Source: Siphonodentalium dalli (lineage: Eukaryota > Mollusca > Scaphopoda > Gadilida > Siphonodentaliidae). Taken from it: a stretch of DNA of 64,000 nt. The notes below the pieces were generated by a model that ran no database searches, was not told where the DNA came from, and saw only the letters and a list, made by a program, of their open reading frames with translations. This document shows positions 1 to 9,900 of this stretch, piece by piece. The DNA is taken from positions 231,700,961-231,764,960 of the forward strand of contig CP136066.1 of NCBI GenBank assembly GCA_032622095.1, given 5' to 3'. Each line of letters begins with the position of its first letter. The first letter of the stretch is position 1. Both the position numbers and the translations under genes were made by a program.

Positions 1-462
1 TTTGAATAGCTGGTAGTTTTGTTTCCAATGAGCTAACTTCAACTTATAAACATATCCTCAGAAATAACTAAACCCTTGGATCTCACATAGATAGGTCCTT
101 GGATGAATAAGGATAGAGTTATTAGATTTAGAACACCCCCCCCCCCTTCGCAACCACAAATACTTTAACCCCTTCTTAAGACAAATTATTTGAGCTATTG
201 AATTCAAGATGGTGCTGATATATGGATACCTGTGTTCATATCTTTGATAAATTATCAGTTATAGCTAATCGCTATCGCCCGGGTATGGGTTAAACATCTG
301 CCGATCGTGATCGGCCTCTCGTTAAGAGAACACTGAAGCCTGTATTATTGAAAAAGCCTATTTATCATAGTGTGGTCACCTGATACTCTTGCTGAAGACT
401 GCTTGCTTCAGACCAGTTTACCATCTGTCATTACAAGACATGACATTAGCTAAACAACTATT
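1..462. other. Unassigned flank with a dispersed palindromic motif
   Basis: I see no gene here. There is an 11-bp C run (136-146). A dispersed motif lies at about 281-326 and contains the perfect palindrome CCGATCGTGATCGG (301-314). The same motif recurs near 35984-36030 and 36805-36840, so it marks a repeat family. The stretch may be intron or upstream flank of the RBM34 homologue that becomes visible at 6920. Confidence 0.4.
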
Positions 463-524
463 CTACCAGAGTCTACAAGAATAAATAGGAATAGTCCATT
501 GTTCATTTCTCCAAGCCTGGACAT

Positions 525-645
525 AGTGTGTCTGACATTTGCAGAATGAAGTCCCCAGATGGTGAATTAGTGTTGCTACCCCATACAGCAGGCTAGCATC
601 ACCAAATACACCTTCAATTACCTTATTCTGCTTAGGCCTCATCTT
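525..645. repeat. Foldback repeat family A, copy 1
   Basis: Two arms face each other: one reads GAATGAAGTCCCCAGATGG and continues into a GGTGAATT motif, the other reads back as CATCACCAAAT followed by an altered form of the outer arm. A CTTCTGG/CCAGAAG-type flank lies outside. The same arrangement occurs at 4124-4255, 4540-4660, 5090-5180, 27235-27365, 29930-30030, 30185-30300, 31365-31475 and 31625-31735. This is a small non-autonomous palindromic element; class unknown. Confidence 0.6.
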
Positions 646-1049
646 CTGGTACAATTTTTTTTAAAACATGTTTTAAAATTTGAAAAAAAGTGACACCATT
701 ATAACATCTGCAGAGTTATGAAACTTTACTCTTTAATGAAATTATGGAAACATTCCACCCTCCCCCCACCCACCCCCTCCCACATGGCCCAGACCCAACC
801 CTGCCATGCCCAGACCCAACCCTGCCATCAACCAACATAATAATAATAATGTATAGCATTTTTAAAGCGCCTTATCCCATGAGGCCCAAAGCGCTCAATG
901 ATACATCAGATGACCGAGCTCCAGCACATTTAAACACATATACGCATGTACACACAAACAATAACTACAATGAAATAAATCAAACAATTCATATACAAAT
1001 CAGGATGAAGGCTGTGTGTATTGTATAAAACAATGCAGGAAATGTGTGC

Positions 1050-1300
1050 TCAGCTTTGGTCGTCGTCGTTGCCATAGTGAAGTTTAAACAGATACGTTTT
1101 GAGTTCTGTTTTGAAAGAGTCCAAAGTAGCAAAATTCCTAAGTGTAAGCGGGAGTGAATTCCAAAGGTTTGGGCCGTAGCATTCAAAAGATCGACGACCA
1201 TAATTAACAAGGTCACGTTTGGGGACAGCAAGTAATATTTTATCAGCTGACCTTAAGCCTGGTTTACCAGGTACATAGCATGAAAGAAGAGATTCGATAT
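1050..1300 (-). pseudogene. Frameshifted C-terminus of the L2/CR1-like ORF2
   Basis: In another minus frame the conserved LINE tail continues, with CYVPGKPGLRSADK, NYGRRSFECYGPNLWNSLP and SFKTELKTYLFKLHYG, and stops at TGA 1050-1052. WNSLP and FKxxLKTYLF are standard tail motifs of the L2/CR1 group. The break sits in a TATATA stretch near 1295, consistent with a dinucleotide slip. Apart from this the ORF is open over about 930 residues, so the insertion is fairly young. Confidence 0.75.
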
Positions 1301-3847
1301 ATACAGGGAGGGCGAGAGACAGTCAAATTTCTTACAACATAAGACAGCAATTTTATAGTCAATGCGGGCTTGAATTGGTAGCCAGTGCAGTTCTTTGAAC
1401 ATTGGTGTCAGGTCAGAAAATTTAGGCTTCTTAAGAATCACACGAGCAGCAATGTTCATCATACGTTGAAGTTTATCAATTTCTGTCTTTGGTAAGCCAG
1501 CCAGAAGTGGGTTACAGTAGTCAATCTTGGAAAGAACAAATGACGAAACAAGAGTTTTAGCAGCATCGGTGGTTATGAATGGCCTGATGTGAGAAATTCT
1601 CCTTATATCCAGAAATAGACTTCTGCATAAATTGTTTATGTACACTTCCATTGACAGAGTACTGTCCAGGTGAATGCCCAGATATCTGGCACACGACGAT
1701 GGCTTTATGTCGGAATCACCTATACGAATGCAGTCCAAAGGGGTGTTCTTAATTCTGTGATCAGTTCCAAATAACATTATCTCGGTTTTGTCATCATTTA
1801 AACACAGTTGGTTTGCGCCCATCCAGTTCTTCACTGCCGTTATACATTGCTGCATTTCTGAGATATTGTTTGCGAACTCTGATGGTGAGCTGGGCGTATA
1901 AATCAGTGTATCGTCTGCGTACATGTGGTATTGTAGATTTCTCTGTGTGATGATTTGCCCCAATGGCTTAGTGTACATGAGATAGAGCACGGGCCCAAGG
2001 ACTGATCCCTGGGGGACACCAAAGGATAGTTCATATGGTTTGGAACAGAATTCTCCATAGTGAACAGTCTGGATTCTGCCTGATAGATATGACTTGAACC
2101 ATTGGAGAACTTTCCCTGAAATTCCGAATGTTTTGTTAAGGCGTGAAATTATGATGTTGTGATCCAAAGTATCAAAGGCAGCAGAGAGGTCGAGAAATGA
2201 GGCTATAGTGACATTGTGGTCATCTGCTGCACAAAGCAAGTCGTTGGTGATGCGGACAAGTGCAGTTTCCGTACTGTGGTGTCGTCGATAAGCTGATTGG
2301 AAAGGTTCATTCATGTCATTATCCTCCATATGTTGTCTGAGTTGATAGAGTACCACGCGCTCAAGAAGCTTGGATATAAAAGGAAGGTTAGAAACAGGTC
2401 TATAGTTCTTGAGATTGTTCCTATCCATGTTTGGCTTTTTCAGCAATGGTTTAACCACAGCTTGTTTGAAGCAAGTGGGAACTATACCGTCTTCCAGGGA
2501 TGTATTCACTATCCTCGTAAGAAAAGTTACTAGTTGGTCGTTATGCTGTTTAAGAATGAGTGATGGTACAGGATCCAGAGAACACGATTTTGATGGCATT
2601 GACATGAGAACACGTTTGACCGTCTCTGTTGTAACACATTCAAACTTAACAAATTTGGTTCCGGTGAATTCCTCAAACTCAGCTTCTCCTGCAGACACTT
2701 GTTGTATATTCGCACGAATTTTGGTAACTTTGTCTTGGAAAAATGTGGCAAATGTTTCTGGGAGTGTATCCATGGGAATGTCACTAGGTAGAGTAGAACA
2801 TTTACCTTTGCCCAGCATAGTGTTGGTAATGTTGAACAGTTTCTTGGTTGATTTGCAATTTGCTAATTGTTCACTATAAAAGTCAGATCTCGCATGCTTT
2901 ATCAACTCGCTTACACATGTATTCATTTCCTTGAAAATTTCGCAGTGAACAGTTAATTTAGATTTTCTCCACATGCGCTCCACCTTTCTGCGTTCTTGTT
3001 TCTTATTCAAAATTTGGGAAGTTAGCCATGGTGCAGATGTCCTGTTGGTAATCTCACGTGTCATCGTGGGTGCATGCTTATTAAGAATAGAAGACAGCTG
3101 GTCATTGTAATAAACTGCCAAGTCGTTGCAGGAGTTCAAGTTTGTGGAAGATAGGAATGCTTCACGGATCTCCGATGAGAATTTACTTAACACGATGCTT
3201 TTGAGATTCCTTGAAGTGACTTTACGTTTGGGTGCAACAGGTTTCACATTCCGGAAAGAAAATTCAATCAGGAAGTGGTCAGAAACGGCTTTATCAGAGA
3301 CCTGGAGACTGTTAATTTTCATGGTGTTTTCTTTTATAATCACCCAGTCAAGTGTGTGTAGTGAACGATGAGTCGGTGACGTTATGATCTGTGTGAAGCC
3401 AAATTTATCCATTAGTTCTCTTACACAATTTACATTGCTGTCAGATATTGATTCAAAATGTAGATTAATGTCACCTAGGATGAATGAATGTCCATCTGTT
3501 AAACTATATGCCGTGAGTAAGGCTTTGAAATCTTTGACGAATTTCGGAGTTTTTAGCTTGTTCTTTTTACTCGGTGGAGGTCTGTAAATACACACGAATG
3601 TTATGGGTCGAGAAGGTGTTCTAATAATAAATTCAGCAGCCTCGAATGTTGAATACTGTGTGATAACTTTCCAATTGACAGCAAAGTCTGATTTGTGTAA
3701 CAAACCGATGCCCCCGCCAGTGACCTTTCTTGGTGATGATATCATGTTATAGCCTACAGGTGTTGCTTGGCTAATCAGTGCTTCATCCCCAGCAGGCATC
3801 AGCCAGGTTTCAGTTATGAAGAAGAAGTCACTTTTGCTATCAGCCAC
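1253..3847 (-). CDS. Endonuclease-reverse transcriptase (ORF2) of L2/CR1-like LINE
   Basis: The 864-residue frame starts with an exonuclease/endonuclease/phosphatase-type domain (about 1-230). Visible motifs are FFFITETWL, FVCIYRPPPSKK, FILGDINLHF (GDxN) and VSDHFLI (SDH). The reverse transcriptase spans about 440-720, with YRPVSNLPFISKLLERVVL, FLDLSAAFDTLDH, GVPQGSVLGP and the catalytic MYADDTLIY. The protein copies its own RNA at a nicked chromosomal target. The frame stops at 1253, where the expected C-terminus moves to another frame. I start at the first ATG, but the true start lies further upstream because the open frame continues to about 3928. Confidence 0.85.
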   Translation of the reverse strand: MADSKSDFFFITETWLMPAGDEALISQATPVGYNMISSPRKVTGGGIGLLHKSDFAVNWKVITQYSTFEAAEFIIRTPSRPITFVCIYRPPPSKKNKLKTPKFVKDFKALLTAYSLTDGHSFILGDINLHFESISDSNVNCVRELMDKFGFTQIITSPTHRSLHTLDWVIIKENTMKINSLQVSDKAVSDHFLIEFSFRNVKPVAPKRKVTSRNLKSIVLSKFSSEIREAFLSSTNLNSCNDLAVYYNDQLSSILNKHAPTMTREITNRTSAPWLTSQILNKKQERRKVERMWRKSKLTVHCEIFKEMNTCVSELIKHARSDFYSEQLANCKSTKKLFNITNTMLGKGKCSTLPSDIPMDTLPETFATFFQDKVTKIRANIQQVSAGEAEFEEFTGTKFVKFECVTTETVKRVLMSMPSKSCSLDPVPSLILKQHNDQLVTFLTRIVNTSLEDGIVPTCFKQAVVKPLLKKPNMDRNNLKNYRPVSNLPFISKLLERVVLYQLRQHMEDNDMNEPFQSAYRRHHSTETALVRITNDLLCAADDHNVTIASFLDLSAAFDTLDHNIIISRLNKTFGISGKVLQWFKSYLSGRIQTVHYGEFCSKPYELSFGVPQGSVLGPVLYLMYTKPLGQIITQRNLQYHMYADDTLIYTPSSPSEFANNISEMQQCITAVKNWMGANQLCLNDDKTEIMLFGTDHRIKNTPLDCIRIGDSDIKPSSCARYLGIHLDSTLSMEVYINNLCRSLFLDIRRISHIRPFITTDAAKTLVSSFVLSKIDYCNPLLAGLPKTEIDKLQRMMNIAARVILKKPKFSDLTPMFKELHWLPIQARIDYKIAVLCCKKFDCLSPSLYISNLFFHAMYLVNQA

Positions 3848-3930
3848 AAGATCGTTGATGGTGTGGACCTTGTTCCTGATAGATCGGGCATTTAAGAGGT
3901 TAATAACATCCCTTCCAAGCCATATTACCT

Positions 3931-4720
3931 CTCAATTTAATACCTCTTCTCACCACAGAGGCATATATATATGTAAAGGTACAGGTCATTAATTATATAA
4001 ATTGGCCAGATGACATGTATTATTCTAATCTAAACATATCTGTAGCAATTTAACAACAAACTGGTGCTCCCAGGGTTAGGTGATGACTGACATTCAATGA
4101 TACTGTGAATGGCTTTGATTTCTTCTGGAAATAGTGTGTTTGACATTTACATAGTGAGGTCCCCAGATGGTGAATTTAGTGTTGCTACCCCATACATCAC
4201 CAAATACACCCGCCAGGGACCTAATTCTGCTCAGTCCTCATCTTCTGGGAAGTATCCTAAGTATCAAATTGACAGTTTGATTTAGTCACTTTTTCCACCT
4301 GTTCAGTTTCAATGTCCCCCTAATTTGCAGAAGATAAAATGCATAATTGAGGTGCTCAATGGGTGTGTATCACCAACTTCAACTGTAGGACTTCATTGAT
4401 TTAGTCACTTTTTTCCACCTGTTCAGTTTCAATGTCCCCCTAATTTACAGAAGATAAAATGCATAATTGAGGTGCTCAATGGGTGTGTATCACCAACTTC
4501 AACTGTAGGACTTCAATCTGTTCCTTGGTTTTATTGGCCATTGAGGCCTAATCAGATTGAGGATGAATTTGGTGATACTAGCCTGCCTTACAGAATATTG
4601 TCATTAAATCCACATTTTTGGGACCTAATTCTGCAAATGTCAGACATACTAAATTCAGGTTTGGCCATTTCATATTATTGTTTTAATCACCACTTATCCA
4701 GATGAAATCATACGACTAAT
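3931..4720. repeat. Family A copies and a ~115-bp tandem duplication
   Basis: Foldback family A copies lie at 4124-4255 and 4540-4660. Between them a block of about 115 bp is duplicated in tandem (about 4280-4395 and 4399-4514); the copies share TTCCACCTGTTCAGTTTCAA and GGTGCTCAATGGGTGTG almost unchanged. The same block occurs inverted at 31510-31620, next to other family A copies, so it belongs to a larger mobile unit. Confidence 0.6.
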
Positions 4721-5300
4721 ATTCAAAGAGAAATGGGGGGGGTATATATTGGATTAAATTTGTCTTCTATCTGTCAGGCTTCCATCCGTCTGCCTGTTGA
4801 GATGTCTATCCATCCATCTATCAACAATTTATTTCTTCTCAATATTAAAGACTGAATGTGTTTATATAGTTCAGTGTGCATGTTCCCTATGTGTCTCACA
4901 ATCAGATTTGTTCAATTAAGTTCATCACATCAAATAAATGTAGGTGCCAAGCCAGGGCCATAACTCTTTCCCTCCATAGTAAGTCTTAAAACAGTTTTTT
5001 CTCAAGAACCATTAGGCCTATATAGCTTATATTTGGTATGGAGGGGCCTTGGGTGACTGGGGTTCAGATTTGTTCATGGGGTCATTTTTAGGAAATGAGG
5101 TCCCCAGAGGGTGAATTCGGTGATGTTAGTCCACCTTGCGGAATATTGTCATTAAATTCACCTGCAAAGGTCAGACACTAAATACAGACTCGGCTGTTCC
5201 AATATTAGTTTCTTAACCAGCACTTATCCAGGTGAAATCATACCCTGATTTTTCAAAGAAAATTGGGGGGTATATTGATATTACTAGATGAATGGATCTC
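4721..5300. repeat. Dispersed repeat family with GTCACCAGGTCAAAT-type motif
   Basis: This stretch holds the motif series GGGGGGTATATT, variable TCTGTC/CCATCC tracts, TTCAGATTTGTTCA and CCATAGTAA plus AACCATTAGGCC. The same ordered motifs recur at about 7795-8190, 27420-27550, 39355-39600 and 40245-40960. No frame is open across copies, so this is a non-coding interspersed repeat. Confidence 0.55.
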
Positions 5301-6919
5301 ATAGATGAGGATTCACATTTGTTCTAATAGGGGCAGAGATAAGAGATTTAACTCTCCTCTATGCTGTTTGGTACTGGTATAATAATATTGATTTCTAGAC
5401 AGCCTGGGTGGGGGCCATGTTTGAGGCAATGGGGAGGGAGTGTAGAGGGGTGGAGATTTGACCCCCTATTTTGATCAAAAGTTAAAAATTTCATGCCCGA
5501 TACTAAATCATTTGTAGATTAGATGTTCACACCAAAAATAAGTTAGAACTGTTCTCGTAGTTTGGTTTGATTTTCTAACATGTATGCTTTTAAACCATCA
5601 GTCCATATATTTCTACTTCAGGTTAAACTGTTGGACCGAATTGGCCACAAATTTGAACTTTATGGGCGTGTCAGGTTGGTAATTATCAAACGTTTGAAAG
5701 CTTGAAGTACTGGTACCAGTCGTAAAATTCAACCTAAGAGGAATGTACAAAGTGATTTTTGTGAACTTAGTACTGTGGTATGGTTGTCCTCTTTAAAAGG
5801 TAAGAGGTTGGAAATTTGTCAGTGATGTGCAATTAGAAATTTCAAGGTGAAGAGCCCTGCTCATTTAAGAACATCCAGCTATGTCCATGTTTAGAACTTA
5901 AGTGATTCTGTCAAGTACTGACTCTTGTAGTCTTCAGAGTCCCTGTCTTCTCAGTCCTTACAGTCTGGTGAGCGACCCACAGTCATTGACTGTCTTGTTT
6001 TGATTTACTGGGGTGCGTGATATCGAGAGATTCCATCTCCCGATCGGGAGCCCGGAAGATGGTGCCCAATATCGGGAGACTCCCGCCGTTATCGGGAGGG
6101 TTGACATGTCTGACCATGGATAGATTTTCTTAGTCGAATTGTCATATTGAATGATAAAATTAGACTAACTGACCACTACATGTCAAGGTAAGACAAATTC
6201 AGAGGGGTAGGAGGGGGGGGGGGGGGGGGGGGGGTAAACTAGCTAATTTTTAAGTAAAATTCTCCAAACTTTAATTATTGCCTCTTTCACAGGGAATAAT
6301 CTGGGTAATTTAATTTTCAATAAAAATAAATTCCACACTGTATTAAATGGCTCTGCTGAAGATAAAACATGCTTTGTTGTCACCAATGATAGTTTTCAGA
6401 GTCACGTACATGTAGTAATATTGAATGATAAAATGAGAGTATCTGAATAGTTTCACCCATGCAATCTCATGCACAAAAATATCCGCACTCAACAGTCCGG
6501 CATTCTTTGATGTTTCCGCGACATGTATTACACTGTATCTAATGTCGCTATTTGACATGCTCTTTCTTATTGTTTTTTCGGACTGTGTCGATTTCATTTT
6601 GTCAATATTAATGAAAATAAGTGTAGATATATAGCCTGTTGACACAGACAAGACTGAAAAAGTGTTTAAGAACGTCATTTATTTGTGTATGAGCGGGATT
6701 TCATGTAACGACCGACGGGGGGAATGGGTCCGTGGGACAGCCCCGCAGCCGGCCTGGCGGAAACCCTGTTATAGCCTCGGTTTATGAAGAAATGCACTGA
6801 TAACTATAAGATAAACAATTGTACTCTCCATATAAGACAAGACCGCAGACATTAAAAGTTTAAATTTCCCTGAACGCTCCAGAATAAATGCTGTGGTTAT
6901 AATTTGATAAATTTTTCAG
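5301..6919. other. Intronic or upstream sequence without recognised gene
   Basis: I find no convincing exon. A short repeat near 5665-5740 is shared with 28945-29020. GC-richer sequence at 6020-6100 repeats ATCGGGAG several times in both orientations. A 22-bp G run occupies 6213-6234. The missing first part of RRM1 of the RBM34 homologue should lie here or left of the window, but no candidate exon fits by both sequence and phase. Confidence 0.4.
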
Positions 6920-6980
6920 GAATGGAAAAGAAGTAATGAATCACCATCTTAGAGTAGACATTGCTGGTAATGATAAAAAG
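6920..6980 (+). CDS. RBM34: RBM34 exon, end of RRM1
   Basis: The acceptor is TTTTTCAG at 6912-6919 and the donor AAAAG/GTAGGT follows 6980. The first base completes a codon begun in the unseen previous exon. Twenty codons follow and end on a codon boundary. LRVDIA matches the last strand of RRM1 in RBM34. Confidence 0.8.
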
Positions 6981-9900
6981 GTAGGTAGAGCACACCATAA
7001 CCCTGCAAGGAGCCCCACATATATAAGCATGTGTACTGAGTGTCGTCTGCTCATGTTTGTCTGGGGCTCTGTATGGGTGAAATTATAAAATTGTCAAAGA
7101 ATATAAGAAACAATTATTAAAATTGTAAAAAAAATTGTAAAAAATAATAACAAATGATGAAAAATTGTTAGGCCAATGCATTCTCTTATATATGCGAGGC
7201 GACCTATGGTCGACTCGCATATATAAGAGAATGCATTGGCACAGGGTATATGGGTTGAAAAAGGTAGGTAGAGCAGAGGTTATCTGAGAGTAGATATGGC
7301 TGGTATTAATGATAAAAAGGTACGTAGAGAAGAGGTCATCTGAACATCCCCATTTAGAAGTAGTCCGAGGTCGGTTTGGCCTGCTGTCTTAGGGTGATGG
7401 GCCGTGTTTGTTTTATATAAAAAATAATGACAGTGACTTAGTACTGTTATCAATATTGCATGTCTGACAATTCTATAAGTAAATCTTTAACCCTTTCATG
7501 ACTGGAGCTTCCTGAAATTTTGTAAAATTCCTGTGCCAATGCATTCTCTTATACGAGTCTCTCATAGAAGCCTCGCATATATAAGAGAATACATTGGCCA
7601 AACAATATTTAACTTGATCATGTAAGCCAGTGCATTCTCTTATATATGCGAGGCTCCCAATGGGAGACTCATATATATAAGAGAGTGCATTCCCTGGAGA
7701 TATGCTAGAGTTCATTAATTCCCAATTACAACAACAATCTATCATATGCATTGTTCAAATCTCTCAATAGGACATTTAACACTCCCACACCCACCACCTC
7801 ACAGGAGAACAAATTTGGCAAACTTGAAAAGTCTTCTTTAAAAGAACCACCAGTTCTATTTAGCTCATATTTAATATGGAGGCTCCTTTGGTGATTGTGA
7901 TTCAGATTTGTTCGATCAGGGTCACCAGGTCAAATAGGTGCAAGGCCATGTGGCACTGAGGTGCATTACTCTTTCATCCCATAGTAATTCATGATAAGTC
8001 TTCTATGCAAGAACCAAATGGCCTATTTTGCTTATATTTGGTATTGAATGACTTTGGGTGACAGATTTATGAAAATGGGATCACAAAGTCAAATAAGGGC
8101 AGAGCATAGTTCCTCTTAAAACATGTTTGCAAGAACTAGTTGGCTTATTTAGAATGGAATGTTCTTGTTTGACTGAAATTCAGACAGGAGGGGGGGGGGG
8201 GGGGGGGGGGGGTGATCCGTAGTGTACAGTTGGTAATTTCAAGGTGGGTATTGACCGATCTACATACATGAAGCCTCTCTAGCCACATGTCCTGTTATAA
8301 CTACTACTAAATAATACGATTCTCACAAACATTTACTACATCTGTCTGTCTGTCTGTCCATCAAACTACTAAATACTACGATTCTCACAAACATTTACTA
8401 CATCTGTCTGTCTGTCTGTCCATCAAACTACTACTAAATACTACGATTCTCACAAACATTTACTACATCTGTCTGTCTGTCTGTCCATCAAACTACTACT
8501 AAATACTACGATTCTCACAAACATTTACTACATCTGTCTGTCTGTCTGTCCATCAAACTACTACTAAATACTACGATTCTCACAAACATTTACTACATCT
8601 GTCTGTCTGTCCATCAAACTACTACTAAATACTACGATTCTCACAAACATTTACTACATCTGTCTGTCTGTCCATCAAACTACTACTAAATACTACGATT
8701 CTCACAAACATTTACTACATCTGTCTGTCTGTCTGTCCATCAAACTACTACTAAATACTACGATTCTCACAAACATTTACTACATCTGTCTGTCTGTCCA
8801 TCAAACTACTACTAAATACTACGATTCTCACAAACATTTACTACATCTGTCTGTCTGTCTGTCCATCAAACTACTAAATACTACGATTCTCACAAACATT
8901 TACTACATCTGTCTGTCGGTCTGTCCATCAAACTACTACTAAATACTACGATTCTCACAAACATTTACTACATCTGTCTGTCGGTCTGTCCATCAAACTA
9001 CTACTAAATAATACGATTCTCACAAACATTTACTACATCTGTCTGTCTGTCTGTCCACCAAACTACTACTAAATACTACGATTCTCACAAACATTTACTA
9101 CATCTGTCTGTCTGTCTGTCCATCAAACTACTACTAAATACTACGATTCTCACAAACATTTACTACATCTGTCTGTCTGTCTGTCCATCAAACTACTACT
9201 AAGGCCAAAAAAAAAAACGTCTCTGTTTCCGGTACCCGGCCTGGCTGAGATTTTCTTGCCGGCCTCAATTTTTTTTTTTTTTTCACGAAGTCCAAAGTAA
9301 CATTTCTGTCTGAGTTAATGGCTATGGTTTTCCTAATACCAACAGCAGAACTAACCACCAATCGCATACACACCTGACGCATGTGTTACGATGTGTAGGC
9401 CATGTGCGCGATCGCGCTTTCTTGATATAAATAAGACAACGTTACTATAGGTCGGCCATGCTACGCAGTGAATACCGTGGCTTAAAACAAACTCTACCCT
9501 GACGAGTCACTACGGAAATCCCCCCGTCCTTTGCGGGCTGTGTACACTGCTGTGTATTTTAAAAAGTACAATGTATTAATTATACCGGTAGCTCCCTTAA
9601 CTTCCTCGCCTAATTGGGGCAAAACTTGCCTGAAAGACCATCTGTTCGCGACAAAACAGTGAAAAGCATCTGCGTTTTTGGCGGGAAAATGACAGTCCGT
9701 ATTACGTAATTACGTAATCAGTCCTGGAAATTAGCGTCGTCAAAAGCCGAAATCACCATCAACATTGACATGACGAAATCGTCATCAAAGATTAAAATGC
9801 ATTGGCATCCTTGAATATTCACATAAACCCGATTTTAACCCACTTTAAATAAACAACTGTCTGTTATGAATGACACAACAACTGGGTCACTGTGTCACCA

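Larger units (their letters stand above)
836..3930 (-). mobile_element. L2/CR1-like non-LTR retrotransposon, nearly intact, 5' truncated
   Basis: The element reads right to left. It encodes an apurinic-type endonuclease followed by a reverse transcriptase, and its 3' end (left side) finishes in a short ATT microsatellite at about 838-850, as in L2-type LINEs. Upstream of the first ATG (3847) the same frame stays open into an NLLNARSIRNKV motif typical of the endonuclease N-terminus. A TGA lies just upstream, near 3931, so any ORF1 and the 5' UTR are missing, as expected for 5' truncation. The coding region has one clear frameshift near 1295. Clade is judged from motifs only. Confidence 0.85.

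Noticed and set aside
5624-5672. Possible exon with FELYGRVR-like wording
   Set aside because: Overlaps a dispersed repeat also found at 28945-29020, and does not match RRM1 well.
5773-5801. Possible RBM34 micro-exon ending in LFKR that would join NGKEV in phase
   Set aside because: The donor AAAAG/GTAAGA and phase fit, but a stop lies just upstream, the exon would be only 29 bp, and helix 2 of RRM1 would be missing.
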